Part shown: in pieces, positions 21,791 to 35,311 of the stretch
Position numbering within the stretch: the first letter of the stretch is position 1
Layout of the letters: each line of letters starts with the position of its first letter
Assembly (NCBI GenBank): GCA_039111635.1
Contig: JBCAQO010000004.1
Coordinates: 496,001 to 560,000 of the forward strand
DNA: 64,000 nucleotides
Direction of reading: 5' to 3'
Source of the DNA: Heterobasidion occidentale
Lineage: Eukaryota > Basidiomycota > Agaricomycetes > Russulales > Bondarzewiaceae
The notes under the pieces: generated by a model
What the model was told of the DNA's origin: nothing
What the model saw: the letters and a program-made list of their open reading frames with translations, nothing else
The model's database searches: none
Translations under genes and position numbers: made by a program

Positions 21791-22178
21791 ATATATCCAA
21801 ATATTTCAATACTAACCTGCCTCTAGGAAATTGAGTTATGCGGAGCAATACCTTGATAGTTCCGGAGCTGTCAGACAGTCCACGGCGGGGATTGTTATGA
21901 TTAAGGGGACCATAATGAGTGCCGCTTCACTCAGCTCAGAGCATCGTTTGCCTTTTGAGAAATGGGTAGTGACGTTCCGAATCCCTTCCGATGTTGCATC
22001 CATTTGAATCCAAAAAAGGATACATTCGTCAAAGCCCACATGTCATGCGCACACGAGCCGTGGCTAACTATCTGCAACGATACACATCCATTGGTAAATC
22101 CGGAGCGGCTCCTCAGCGATAGACATATCACGATCACGCTAGATACATCGTCAAATAGCCGACCATCACTGCTGTGCT

Positions 22179-24747
22179 CTAGGCAGTCCACTTGCAGAGG
22201 CACTCACCGATATACCGAAATGCCGGGTTCTTCCAATCCGAAACGTCGTTCAGGTGGGAGTTCTTTGCATCAGGGTCGTACTCCCGCCTCCCTTCTGCGA
22301 ACGCTCTGTCGCGCCGCTTGTTGGCCGTGAGGAATATGACGCGGAGGATAAGGATGACCACCATCTGAAGGCGCGGCGAGAGCACACCGACGATGAAATC
22401 AAGGTCGAGCAGAGTGGAAGACATGCGCGTACCTCGAGAATGCGGCTGACCATGCAGCCGATGATACCAGTTCGGTATTTCGGGGCTTCTGAATCTTTAA
22501 AGAGGAAAGGACCGACGATGTTGCTGATAACACGTCAACGATAGTTGTTAACAAGCATCCTGGGAGTGAATTGACGACAGACTTACCCGGCAGCAACGCC
22601 AAGGAAAATAGAAGCGCTACAGAGCGATTTCTCTAAAAAGAATCTCGAGTTTTTCAAAACCCAAACTAGCGGCGAGGAAGAGTCTACTGACTGGTGGCGC
22701 CACCGACGTTCCCTGAAACGAGTGACAGGGCAAAGACAAACACAGCGTTGCTGGCACCCGTGAGATCTACAACGGGTTGAGCGTACCGCCGACTGCAGTC
22801 AGAACGTAAACACCTGCAAAGATGTACGCACAATAACCGATCAACCGCCCGACTTTCATGTGTGTCGGTAGCCACGCGACGAGGGCAAACCCAAGGATTG
22901 TTGGCAAGGTCACGACGCACATGAGGATCGTGCGCGTGTTCTTGGGCAGTTTGAGGCTCACGTAGATAGATATGAAAATTCTACGAGCGAACAAGCTCAA
23001 ACGAGCAGAGCGGGAGAGGATTCCGGTTGACATACACAATAGCGATGAAGCTTCCATAAGGGATCTGACACACGAGTCATTTATGAAGACGCGATAGAAA
23101 GAGAGACCAAGAAGACGCACCTGCATCAGTGTTGTCTGCAGAGTTGTGAACCCAAATCCTCGGATGATCAATGTACCGCTGCAGCCCAGTCCCGCCATCA
23201 AGATAGAACCAAATTAACAGACAAGAGGCGCGCACAAGTTCGAAGTTCCGCCGTTTGGAACATTTGCGAAGAACCCGAGCAGAAAGAACAGATAGAACTT
23301 GAGGTCTTTGAACGCTTCCAAGGCCTGCTGTCCATCGAATCTAATGATGATCAGCGATCGTCGTTCATACACTCCCAAAATGGGAACACTGGTACGCACT
23401 GCCTTCTCTCCGACCCAGATTGGTCATCGCGTTTGCGACTCACGACGATGAGTCTCTCACGACGGGTGAACCAATGCGTGTGCGCAGGTGAGTCGGGGAT
23501 TACGATCCACAGAACGATGCCCCATACGCTACACAGAGTTCCGATGATCTACAAAACAAGGGACGATGGTCAATCACATGACACGTTGGAAGGGATCCTG
23601 AGGCTCTCACCAGGAACTCGTATTTCCATGACGGCAACGCTCCTTTGATCTATCAGAGCCGATGAGCGCTCTCCTTGGCACGCTTGCGTGGGGCACATAC
23701 GTTCCCAATTCCATACCCCAGAATGCCGCCTATTGCAATTCCGATGCCATTTGCAGAATACCAAAGGCCGATGACGGTGGGCTGTTGCCGGCGAGTGTAC
23801 CACATTGATGTGATGAGAACGAAGGCAGGATCCGCGGTCGCTTCTCTGATCAAATCTTGAGCATGAAGCTGACGTCTACGCGAACGATATATTTACGCTG
23901 CACCAGAGAGAATGCGGAGAACCGCTATATCGACGAAGTTGCGCGATGCGGCTTGAGCCATGAGCAGGACACCCCAGCTGATCCACATGGGATATCGTGT
24001 GAGTAGGATTTCTATATGAAAGCTGCTCTGGACATACATGAAAATCTGCTTGACCGAATTGGTGCTTTCAGGTCAGCGTGAACGTGCGAATGAATGAATC
24101 ACGTGGGTGAGGACTTGCATTGACAGCGAGGTATTTACCCAAAGGAAACTTCTGCATCAGAAGGTTGGTCGGGAGTGCCCACGCGACCCAACCGAAGTAG
24201 AAGAGAGAGGAAAGCCAGTTCTGAATAGAGGAATTGGTTCTGCTTTCTGCGAACGGAACCTGCGCACTCACATACTCGTCTGCCTTCAGGTTCAGGCTCT
24301 TCTTGATGTCAAAGATGGCCGCATAGCTCAGAGTCGTCTTGTCGCTGGCATGAAGCTGTGAGCCGCGATAGCAAAGGCCAGCCATTTCAACCTACATGTA
24401 GTAAAAGGCATAACAGATCGAGAGTGCGGGTATGATGAGACGATTGATCTTCTTCTCAATCTGGCAGATGGTCAGAAATTCGCGCCAGATGAAAGAGCGG
24501 GGTCGCTTACATGTTTAACCTCCACTGGGTCGAGGGCCTCCTGGTTCATCTGGGCAACTTCTCGACGGAATTCCATGGATGGGTTCCGTTTCAGCAAGCG
24601 ACGGATGCCTACGAAGGGTTTCTCGTCTGCGGACCCAGGACCATAGCTATCATCTACTACGACAGGTGTGACTTCCTCGCAGTGCTCAATCGCAGCCTCC
24701 TTGAGTTCGGTTTTGTCAGGATCCTGAGAGTGCGGTGGAGGCGACAT
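22179..24747 (-). CDS. MFS transporter, allantoate permease (anion:cation symporter) type
   Basis: Minus strand, about twelve exons from the start at 24747. Visible segments in order: a charged N-terminus, IINRLIIPAL-like entry to helix 1, YYIDKTTLSYAAIFDI, LSSLFYFGWVAWALPTNLLM-QKFPLGKYL, WYTRRQQPTVIGLWYSANGI with GIAIGGILGYGIG, IIGTLCSVWGIVLW, TRRERLIV, FYLFFLLGFFANVPNGGTSN, FGTLIIRGFGFTTLQTTLMQ, LCSASIFLGVAAG and a final helix ending in LTANKRRDRAF. This is the Dal5/Tna1-like group, which imports organic anions such as allantoate or nicotinate. All junctions I checked keep the frame. The last residues are uncertain: the frame stops at 22179, but GTGAGT after FRYI could splice further. It is divergent from the NRPS-like gene. 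Confidence 0.85.
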
Positions 24748-25329
24748 CGCGGCGGAATTAGCGACAGAGATACGGCGCTTTCAGTTGAACAGGTCCGTCG
24801 CCCTTAAGATAGTGCGAGCAGGCGATGTTGAGAACCGAATTACAGAGGAGCAGGACGTATTCGAAGAACAGTTGACCTCCAATGATGTCGATCGTATATT
24901 GAGCCGGGCCGGGAAGCAAGCGTGTTCGTACATATTGCTGGTCGCCAGAGCATCATCTGCCCTAGATTCCCAGGCATTCCCAGGCGGATGTTGCGGATGG
25001 GGTTGAACACGTTAAAAAGTTTGGACACGAGGACAAAGTGTGGGGGTGGCTGATGGTGACTGCAGGCCGGCGGTGTGACCAATCGACTGTCACTCTCGTG
25101 GTCTTCTCCGGCAGGCAAGGTTCCGTCCCTGGCTTCCGCACTGCGTCCGAATCCGACTAATCATCGTCCTTGCACAGTCCACTCCTCAACAGTTCCTCAA
25201 CGGCCTCCGAATGCCTTCGCGATAGCGGCCCGACCGGCGCGCCAATTATCTCTATAAGTTCTCTGCACGCCATTGTACGCCTGTTATTTTTGTCTTTGCT
25301 TTGCGACGCTAGGCTTCTGCTGATTCACG
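24748..25329. promoter_or_regulatory. Divergent intergenic region between transporter and NRPS-like gene
   Basis: A 582-base region between two start codons on opposite strands. I see no gene in it. Such shared upstream regions are common in fungal metabolite clusters; no regulator site is recognised. Confidence 0.4.
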
Positions 25330-28300
25330 ATGCCTGTCCCTCAGCTTGCTGCTTTGTCGCTCACTCACCTCGTCGCAATTCGCGCTCGTGGGTCAGCTGC
25401 ACAGATTCACTGAATGCCTCACTGATGTCGATCTTCAGGCGATCAACCCGACCATGTCGCATTCTACACCGGGGTGGACGAACCTGGAGACCCCCTCAGG
25501 CCTCTCACGTACGCTTCCATACCCATCTTAGTCCCATGCAAAACCGATGTGCGCGACAGATATTTTCAGGTGCAGCAGGCGGTCGATCGTCTCTGTGCCC
25601 ATTATGCCTCCATCGGTCTGACGCTTCCGGCAATCACGCCTCTCCCTCAACGCACCATCGCTATTTTTACATCTACTGCGATTGACGAGTCTCTTCTCGA
25701 GATGGCCCTAGCAAAGCTCGGTTCATCGCCCCTTCTTCTCTCGGTGAACAACTCGACACCTGCCGTCGCACATTTGTGCAAGCTCACGCACGCAACCCAT
25801 CTCATTTATGGGTCTAAATACCCCGACGTGGCAAGTGAGGCACAGCGGTTGTTGAAGGAGCAGGGTTACGAGCTTGGGATCGTGCCAGAGATGCGCTTTC
25901 CACTGTGGGGACCAGACGGTGTCCAGGAAGCCAAGATACCCCGTTCAAGCCGGTTTTGGCGCCTTCTGAAGAGGCTGAGAGGGTCGCAGTCATCTTGCAC
26001 TCATCTGGCTCGGTGCGAACTTGTTTTCTTCGTCCCCATGTGTACTTGATTGTATTCGCAGACCGGTTTTCCAAAACCAGTGTATATCACCCATAAAGGC
26101 ATGATCGCGAACTTGCACGGCCATATTCCGCAACCGGGGTTTAGCGCCTTACCTGTATATCACGGCTTCGGCCATTTCAGCGGGCAAGTCGCAATAACTC
26201 CCTTTATTTTGCATTCTTAATTCTTAATTTTTCTCGACCAGGTTCCGATGCTTCTACAACGGCGTCCCCTTCACCCTTTTCCCGCCGCACCTGCCTCTCA
26301 CTTCTGCGAACATATGTAGAATTATAGAATCCTCGCCCACACCTTGCAAACAATGCTTCGCTGTACCGTACGTTATCAAGGTTAGTCTAGCTTCCCCTTC
26401 ATCGACATTTTCTCTCTGGATTCGTGAACACGCGCGCGTCTCACTTTACATAGCTTATGGCAGAGACAGAAGAAGGGACGAGAGCGCTCGCAGCTTTTGA
26501 TGCAGTCAGTTACGCTGGCGCTGCATTACCAGTATGTCAAAACTCGCGTTTTTCAGCCAGAACATGTATTTACCCTCCGTTCACCTCAGGATGATCTTGG
26601 TGATCGACTTACTGCAGCTGGTGTCAACATCCTCAGTATATATGGCACGACGGAGGTACGTCCAGCCGTGTTCTCTATTGCAGGAATTTCTCAATCACCC
26701 TATGCAGACTGGCGCCCTCCTCAACTCTAAGCGCGACTTCGCGACCGACAAGTCGTGGAACTGGTTGCGCGCGACGGGGCTCATCCTCTCGTACATGGCC
26801 ATGGAGCCACGCGGCGCGAACACGTACGAGATGGTCGTCAAGGACGGCTGGCCGCCGAAGATCGAGACGAACCGCCCCGACGGCTCGTACGCCACCAAGG
26901 ACTTGTTCATCCGACACGAGGAGAAGGGAGACGGGAATTGGTACAAGTATTGCGGGCGGCTGGACGACACGCTCGTGCAAGTCTTGGGCGAGAGATACAC
27001 AGACGAATCACGGTGCGTGGTCACCCCCGGGTCCAACCCTTGGAACGACGACTGAAGCTGGTCTTTTGCTATGCAGTGGCCGATTGAGCTCGCGATACGC
27101 TCGGGCAACAGCCCTACATCCGCAGAGGCCATCGTCTTCGGGGCTGGAAGGCCCCAAGTCGGCTGCCTCATCCTTCCCTCGGAACTCGACAGCGAGCTTT
27201 CCAAAGATCGAGAGGCCTTCTTCGAGAAAGTGTGGCCAGTGATCGAGGGAAGCCAACCGCGCAGGCTCCGACACATTCGAGGCTGCTCCCAGAGATGGTC
27301 CACATTTTGCCGTGAATGCCTCTCGTTGTTCGCTTCTGTGGTCACGATGGATGTTGACGATAAAATTCGCAGATACGACACGGAAATTCCCGTTGCGACG
27401 AAGATGACGATCTTGAGGCCCGCCTGTTATGCCAAGTTCAAAGATATCATAGGTGCATATCTTTCATAACCCGTATGCCTCTATGCCAATCAATTGATAT
27501 ATACCTGTTTTAGATGAAATATACGACAGATTCGAAAACGGTAACGGCGCGGCGAAGCTCATCCTCTCCAAGCCGGAACTAGAGAAGTTCATATTCGACG
27601 CAATCGCGCAGACCCTTGGAGCGATTAGGTCGGCTGCGTTGAGCAATAAGACCGATCTATTTGCATTCGGTGTCGACTCTTTGCAGGCGACTCGAATTCG
27701 CAACATCTGCCAGAAAGAACTGGACCTTGGAGGGCACACGCTTGGGCAAAACAGTAAGCTGATCTTCGTTTTTCAACCGATACTCGTTTACATGCTCTGC
27801 GTGCCAGTCGTCTACGAGAACCCTTCGATCGACAAGTACGCATCTATCTCCAATGACCAGTCCTCCGTTCTGATCATGACTCTCTGCAGGTTAGCAGAAT
27901 ATATATTGAGCTTGCGATCTGGGCAAGATGCTCTGGAGTCGGATGAAGACCAGCATGCTAAGATGCTCGCTATGGTCGAACGGTGGAGCTCCAACTTCGA
28001 TGTGAGGAAGTCGAATCCCTCGAGCGGACAGCGGACAGCGTCAGCGTCCCACGTTATAGTAAGTCACGCTCTTTTAGATATGGTATCTTTGTCCCACGAC
28101 ATCTTTCATCAGGTCCTCACCGGTGCAACCGGCTCCCTCGGCGCTCATATTCTGCAGCGACTTGTCTCTTCTCAATCGGTCTCCAAAGTCATATGCCTTT
28201 CCCGCGCCAAATCACACACCGAATCCTTCGCCCGCGTGCAGGAATCTTTGCAACTCCGTCAACGTCACCTGTCAGCCGCGGAGCAAGCCAAGATTCTGTC

Positions 28301-29440
28301 CTTTGCTGCAAATGTCAATGAGGATCAGCTGGGATTGACGTCCATGGAGTATGAGATCCTTCGATCTGAGGCGACGGCAGTCATCCACGTGCGTCATTCC
28401 AATACAGGGTCATATGGATGATTTACCAAACACGCACCTTTTCTCGGACTCCAGAATGCCTGGCCAGTCAACTTCGTCCTTGGCATTGACTCATTTGACG
28501 AGCACATCGGTGGCGTCGTCAACTTGATCAACCTTTGCCTTCGCTCGTCCCAGGCTCAGCACCCAACGTTTTACTCAGTTCATCAGTGGGGACCCAGCAG
28601 GGTGTTGCGAATCGGGTCTGTGCGGAAGATTTCTCGGATTCGCCAGCGACAGCGTCGCCGATGGGATATGCCCGGAGCAAATGGGTTGTGGAAAAAGTGT
28701 GCCAGCGCGCAGCTAAAGACACCCCTATCAACGTTGGCGTTTTGCGCATTGGTCAGCTTGTCGGAGACACGGAGAAGTGAGCAATGGCTGCCAATGCTAT
28801 CTCGGACCGAAATTAATGATGTCTTGCAGCGGGGTATGGAACGAGACGGAAGCCTGGCCTTTGTTGTTCAAGGGCGCTAATGCAGTCGGCGCGCTTCCTC
28901 TTTTAAGCGAGGTTCGTCCAAGATGTTTCCTTACGGTTGCCTAGTTTGACTCAATATGCTACAGCGACCATCTTGGCTTCCGGTGGATATCGCAGGTCGA
29001 GCTATCGTTGAGATTGCTACACAGCCAACACCGCCCAAAAGCGTTGTTTATCACGTCCTGAACCACGACACGACGAGCACATGGGACCGCATTCTTTCAG
29101 GGCTTAAACAGGCCGGTGTGCGCTTTGACATAGTGAGCCGCGAGGAATGGTTGGAGCGCGTGGCCAAATCAAATCCGGACGGCTCACGCAACCCTACCAT
29201 TAAGCTCCTAGTGCGTTGTTTGCCGATTGCCTCCCCTTTGCGTTCCACACTCATTCGTATGCATAGGGTTTCTATCGCAATCGCATCGGCAAAGCCGACG
29301 AGCGGCCGCCCATGGAGTTCTCCGTGGAGATTGCAAGTAAGGCCGCACCGAGCATCGCGTCGTGCCCTGCTATAACCGAGGATCTTGTGGGAAGATGGGT
29401 AGATCATTGGCGTACGACAGGCTTCCTGTCTGTGGAGTGA
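25330..29440 (+). pseudogene. NRPS-like A-T-R carboxylic acid reductase, several frame lesions
   Basis: A multi-exon gene with three domains. Adenylation: RVAVILHSSGS then TGFPKP split by an intron (A3 core), YHGFGHFS, SIYGTTETGALL, YCGRLDDTLVQ. Carrier: DLFAFGVDSLQATRIRN with the phosphopantetheine Ser. Reductase: VLTGATGSLGAHILQRL (Rossmann), SSVGTQQGV, MGYARSKWVVEKV, LRIGQLVGDTE, near 28110-29440. Such enzymes activate an acid, hold it as a thioester and reduce it to an aldehyde. The start at 25330 joins to RDQPDHVAFYTG through an intron. The conserved frame is broken near 25935 (before FKPVLAPSEEAERV), near 27250 (before APTHSRLLPEMVHILP) and near 28575 (before SSSVGTQQG); the exon end near 27010 also fits poorly. 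Splice sites remain good. Probably a young pseudogene; sequencing error at three places is the alternative. Confidence 0.7.
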
Positions 29441-30239
29441 ACGGCGTCCGTGTATACATATTCTCAATTCGTAAGTCTATAGAGTGTTGTATCATTAGGA
29501 TTCACCAAAGGCCTTTGAGATCAAGGCTAGTGTGGGGCCCGCGGTTGCTGAAATCAAAATCAGTCCTGTATCACCACAACGCTGCAAGCAAGGAACTATG
29601 ATATTGCCAGCCTTGGATTGAGTCCAATAAAGATTACTTCCCTAGATCATCCAGAGAACCCATTCAGCCTCTCGATCAAACATCATTCGACCCGCTTGTG
29701 CCAGTTCTACCAAGACGACACCGATATCATCATCGGAGATTATGTTTTCTGCCAGTCCACTCAGTGAAAGTTTTTTTTATGTGCTAACACGTGATCATAT
29801 AGGGTCTCGTACTCGCCATGAGGCTGGATAAGATCTCTCAAATTTCCCGAGTTGTGCGTCCCAGTGTGTTCAGTCTGAAATCCCCAACCCCGTACCGGGA
29901 GCCCAAAGCAACCCATAGCTGCTGACCAGAATGGTTTTCGCCGTCCAAGTTCAGAATTGAATGGGTGTTTCATAAACCCGCTGCATTTCGGGTGCTTGCA
30001 ATTGACTTATTTGAAGGTCAGGGTGCAATTTGATGCACTTTTGATGCCTGTTTCTGAATCCACGAAGATGACATCGTCACGCAAAATACCACTAATGACA
30101 AATTCATGCATGACCAAAAGTAAGCTTGATTTGCACTTCGTCGAGATGACAAAGTGATGACAAGCACTTGAATTTATATGAGAAGTCGTCCTTGAAGGTG
30201 CTGACGAAGAGCCGAAGAAGCATATCATCGTTGTACAAA
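29441..30239. other. Intergenic, nothing recognised
   Basis: AT-richer sequence with short open frames on both strands but no motif or splice pattern that I can support. Confidence 0.35.
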
Positions 30240-33047
30240 CTAAGGCATTTTTGGGGTGTTCAGTTTCAGATCATGTGCCCCTGAGATCAAGGGATGTACC
30301 AAACTAACGGAACAAGAACTCAAGACGAAGATCGGAAAATTTGGCATGTACAAAAAAGGGAAATTCGTGAGAATAATTAGCTCGTTGAACGACGTGCGAA
30401 CTTGGTGGGTGTGCACGCTGATACTACACTGCATAATGCTCTGCGGTCAAGACTACTCACACACGAGACAAATAAATGTGACTTACAAGTGTGAGCATGC
30501 TTGATCAATTCGGCGGCGCGCTCGGCGAGGATGTATACAGGTGCTTGCGTGTGCCCTGACGGTATGAAAGGCTTGCAGCATCAAAATGGATTAGCGCCAC
30601 GCAACGTTGGACTGTGGCAAGAACTTACGAACGCCGAGGCATCAACGACTCTCAATCCTATAGTGCCCTTCACAGTCAAGTCCGAGTTGAGGGCCCCGCT
30701 TCCGCTTCCAACACTCCCTGTTCTTCCCATGGCTGACGTCCCACACACATGATTCACTGTTTCGGCTGAGTTCCGAATGTATTGCTCGATCTCCTCGTCC
30801 GTCTGCGCTTGAGCGAAGGCCCCGTACTCCTGTAATATCCAGCCATTCCATGCCGGCGCTGACATGTATCTACGAGCAGCTTTGATCGCTTCGCGCAGGG
30901 TGAAGATGTCGAACTCGGTGCTGAGAAAATTCGAGTGGATCGCGGGATGGTCGAAGGGATTCTTGGAGGCCAAAGTTATATTTCCACCTAGTACATCAGA
31001 TCTTAGCGAATACGCTGGCGAAAAATATTCATACGACTCACGTGCTGACGGTGAAATGAGGTTGGTGAATATGGTAAAGAAATGGCCGCTGGACGGAGCA
31101 TCTCCCGTAAAGGAAATGTAATCATCCTGGAACCATGCATTCATATAAGATAGGTGAGAATATTGGAGAAAATAAGATTGCTACCGTAAAAATCAGTTGA
31201 TAATGCGCGGAGGCAAGACCAGCACTTGGATCTGCCACAGATTGGAAAATCGACGCGTTGTCCGGTAGTCTCAGCCAACCGAATTGATTACTGGGACCAA
31301 TAACTAGTTCTCCAGTGCGATTTCTCTCCCACTGTTGCAGTTGTTCGGCGGCAAAAGTTGCGTTCTGTGCCAAATTATCGAGGGTATTTGTGGAGTTGAC
31401 GGTGTATGACGATGTTACAAGAGGATGATCCTGCAGTTGAAATGTCGTTACACGTGTCTATCATCACCGATATAGCCGTCTCTCGTACCTGCAGGTTCTG
31501 ACCTACATCAGGTAAGTCCACGATCGTTTCGATGCCGAATGAGGATAATAATGAAGCCTCCCCAATACCAGACAGCATTACTAGAAACGCACTTGAGTCA
31601 ATTGCATAGACAAGATATAAATCAAGAAATAGTACAGATGTGGGGCGTCTTGATCGCGCCTGCTGAAAGTATGATTTCCTTGCTTGCATTCAACGTGTAC
31701 ACAGGGCCTGTCCGAGGGGGGATGAATGATAAGTTGCGCGCGCAACAAATAACCGAGAACGTACTCGAGGAAGACTGCGCTAGTTGTACACCTCGGAAAA
31801 CTGCGCTCCCCCAATGCATGCCCGTGCGAATAACCTTCATGGCTTGGGTGTTGACTAGAACATCGAGATTCGGGCGATGAAGTGCTGGCGCGATGTAAGC
31901 TCTAGCTGAATTAACACGTTCGCCATCTTCGATCTAGGTTGATATGAGCAGATGACGAGAATCAAAGTGGCAGGGTTCCCCCATACAGTTGACTGGAACC
32001 AGCCTACACAAATGAGATATTCAATCCTCCTCCTGCGAACAGTTAATAAGGTTTACTGCAACGTACTGATGCCTATGGTATTCCCTGAGTTCGCATCAAT
32101 GTTGAAAGGAAATTCTTCTGACAGTTCGGCCGAGGCTTTCAAGACTCGATTATCCGTCAGAAGACGGTAGCCGGGTAGGCTGACACCCACAGGTCCTAAA
32201 TTTGAGAGGTATGTATATATGATATCTTTGAAATCCATCGAGAGGTTGCGACTCACCGTGATGGCCGTGGATAGATGGATCAACCTCACCAGTGGTATTG
32301 CGGTGATCGGCGGGAGGGACAAGTCTCTCCATCTGGATTGTACAAAAATATTGATCCAATCAACGTGATGAAATTTGCAAGGACACACCGGTGCGTACCT
32401 TCCGCATGTAGGGCTGCAGTGAGTCCCAAGTCCACCCGTCATCTCCGGTGACTTTGGCCCAACGATCCCAGTCATCCTTAGAGCCTCTTGTAAAAGCCAT
32501 ATAGTCTATCAAAGCGATTAACATTGCTGCGACCTCTGTTAACACATAAAATTTACTGATTGCTGTGGATCCGCCTAAGACATACCCACGGGCGTAGGGA
32601 ATCGCACGACCATTCAATCCTGGTTGTTGAGCAGTCGTGAAGTTCCAATCCTACCTTATCGTTATTGTGATATAAAATATACGGCTCCCAGCCTGCCAGC
32701 AAACCCTGGGACTCTGATATTCAAGTTCTGATAATCTCTATGCGCAAATTTGAGATGATCAAGACGCGAAAAACTGTTCCGGGTGAGCTGACCTTGAACC
32801 TGCTTCAATCAAGAGAACTTTGGTGACATTGTCTTCAGTCAGACGGTTTGCTAGAACGCCTCCGCCTGCGCCGCCTGAAGAGGCTTATCACACACTAGCA
32901 GTGAGAAGGAAATAGAGGCGTATACTTACCGCCGACTACAATATACTCATATTGTGATTCCTTGGGTAGCTGTGATGGGTTTGTATACAATGCTCCCAAT
33001 GCAGACCCGATGAATAGAGAAAGCGCGAGGAGGCGAGACAGTTGCAT
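30240..33047 (-). CDS. GMC oxidoreductase, aryl-alcohol oxidase type
   Basis: Minus strand, many exons. The start at 33047 gives a signal peptide (MQLSRLLALSLFIGSALGAL) and YEYIVVGGGAGG, the FAD-binding GxGxxG. Then LTEDNVTKVLLIEAG, DWNFTTAQQPGLNGR, the GMC signature YARGYVLGGSTAIN, DDWDRWAKVTGDDGW, GVSLPGY, SARAYIAPALHRPNLDVLV, SAGAIKTPHI, LSGIGEA, DLPDVGQNLQ, and near the end NHVCGTSAMG (with the catalytic His region) and PFIPSGHTQAPVYILAERAA (second catalytic residue region). Such enzymes oxidise aromatic or polyunsaturated alcohols and make hydrogen peroxide. One intron before DWNF would be only about 32 bases, unusually short. After ELIKHAHT the frame runs on to 30240, but a GTAAGT there suggests the true end is near 30490. 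Confidence 0.85.
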
Positions 33048-33379
33048 CGCTGAATCGAGAGCAAGCAGAAGACTAGGTCAAAGTGGATGCTGATCCTGAA
33101 TCGTCATCTATGTATGATATATGCGAGGCGTATATATAGCATGGCGTCTGCGCAGCGATTTGCAGTATCACTGCAAGTTTGCAACGGTGATTCGGTAGGA
33201 GCGGAGAAACATGAGGCGTTGTTTCCCACGACCCCCGATGTTTAGATCGTACCAGCGCCTAGAGTGCGCCTAACTTACTAGCGCGACGCCCACTGCGCTT
33301 GGCGGGCGCGCCTCGCTCCATGCATCGTAGCACATTATTACCCAACCTCACCAAAACCGCATGGAGAAGACATCACGAA
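33048..33379. promoter_or_regulatory. Upstream region of the GMC gene
   Basis: Presumed promoter. On the minus strand TATATATA-type sequence lies near 33130-33140, 80-95 bases before the start. No coding exon seen. Confidence 0.35.
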
Positions 33380-33836
33380 ATAACAATTGGCTCCTGCATA
33401 TCGTGCAGGATATCGCACATTTCCTTCTCGCATGGGGAAACCATTTTTAGAGATCGCGCTAAGCGCACTGCAGAGATATTGGACATCGACAAGAGATACG
33501 TTGGCGTTGATTGTTTTGATTTATGTCTACGATCAAGCGGGTCAAGGGCATTACTGTAAGTGACGCTGACACCACATCAGAACAACTGCTTTAATACACG
33601 GTAAGTCCTCAACTATAAATATTGAAACACCGAATCAGCATTGGCCAGCATGAGATATCATCGTACGTATCAGCCCTGTCATATGTATAAAGGAATTAAA
33701 TATGAAGATATTATCCTGCGTTTTCGATGTCGCGGATGAAAGATCGTCGGAATACAATTTTATCTCGTACAACGAACGTTTTAGCTCGACTGTCTCTGAG
33801 AGGCAGAGGTAAAATTTTGGCTGTTCGAGTTCAAAG

Positions 33837-35311
33837 TCAAACCATATCGACCGAATCAGGCTTGTCATCGCGTTGTTCGAAGTCCGGGTCTCTCGTTGAT
33901 GCCGAATGGAGGACCGTCTCGAAATGTATGGAAGCGTGCCTCTGGCCATTGTTCGTCGCCGCCGTTGCCGTTTGACCTGGGGTAGACGCAAAGCACATGG
34001 TGCTATGATTCACATTGTGTGAAACTTCAGTTGAGTTCCACACGGATCGATTGAGGTTGACCAGGACAACGATCATGGTAGGATATAAGCCCTATTTCGA
34101 TAGGGGTGAGAACAAATCAAAATGGCTATCCAAAATTTGAGCAGGCTGACCACAATCTGGTTTCCTACATTATTGAGAATTTGCTCCGCGAGGCGGGCGG
34201 AGGGAACGGTGTATGCTGCGGGAGAGAAACCGACGACCTGCGGCACCTGTTCAGAGCTTTCAGTCGAGTATGATCATCCAACAAGTTATTGCCATTACCC
34301 ATAGAATGAAGTAAATCAGACCCGATTCGATAAGCAACCATAAGATCTGTTCAGCCCCTGTCACTTTATCAGTCGAGCCCAGTGTCTTCTTGATGGATTG
34401 TCGGTGTTGCCTAGCATGATCAACAAAGTAAGATATAATCACAAACCAGAAGTAATACCCTCGTACCATGCCTTATATGCAATAAGGGATGTAGCAGCAG
34501 CATTAGTAGCCATTGACATAGCCCAGCTAGCGATTTTCAACGTTATTGCATAAGTTCGGCTCATCGACGTCAAGTGGAAAGTCATTGGAAACAATGCATC
34601 CAAAGAATGTGAACGCAGCGACTGTGTGAAAAACGAGTGCCAGTTACCATACGATAATGAAGTAACATCATGTCTCTGGACGTACCAACAGATCCGCCAA
34701 AAGAGCTAATGGGGTGAGCATCATCTTCCAATTTCCTTGCCACAGTATCCAAGCGCGCCAAATCACTACACCATCTCCAAGGACAAACTAGATGATGCAT
34801 CACGGTGAAGTTATTTTGTGGGATCGCATGATTTGCATGAACTAACCTCAAATGAGAACAGGATATCTACGAGCCACTTAATCGTCTTTGTGGCTTCATT
34901 AGCATCAGATATCCTATCTTTGAGGGCTTCATTTGGATTTGCAACGAGTTCCAAATGGGTCCTTCTGACGCGGAGTGCAATAGGTATGACCCAGAGTGCA
35001 CTCGACAGCGCGAACATGACAAGTGTCACAATGAGCATTCCTACTGTCGGCTTGGACGTCAAGCCCTTCCGCCTATCAAACAAATCAGTGTCATGAGGTG
35101 GATATCCGGTCATAGCATATCCCACCATAGGCTGTGTGTCGAAAGGCAGATCATGACCACAAAGATTCCTGCAGCAGAGTTGATTTAATTACAAATTATG
35201 AAGTAATCGGATAACAAACCATAGAATATAGATCCACAGGCAATGCCAATCAATTCTCGAATGATATCATCGCCCCAGGCCCTGAAGCAGGGAATTGTCG
35301 ATTGAAGACAT
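33837..35311 (-). pseudogene. Seven-helix membrane protein, copy 1, two frame lesions
   Basis: Homologous along its length to the gene at 39051-40518, including splice sites. The start MSSIDNSLLQ is kept, but a run of four Cs (Gs on the coding strand) near 35273 has one base more than copy 2, so the frame leaves LGDDIIRELIGIACGSIF. A second single-base loss lies near 34692, at the end of the exon with WRAWILWQGNWKMMLTPLALL. The last exon (MIVVLVNLNRSVWNSTEVSH...) is open to 33837. Since copy 2 is clean at both places, this copy is most simply a pseudogene. Confidence 0.65.
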
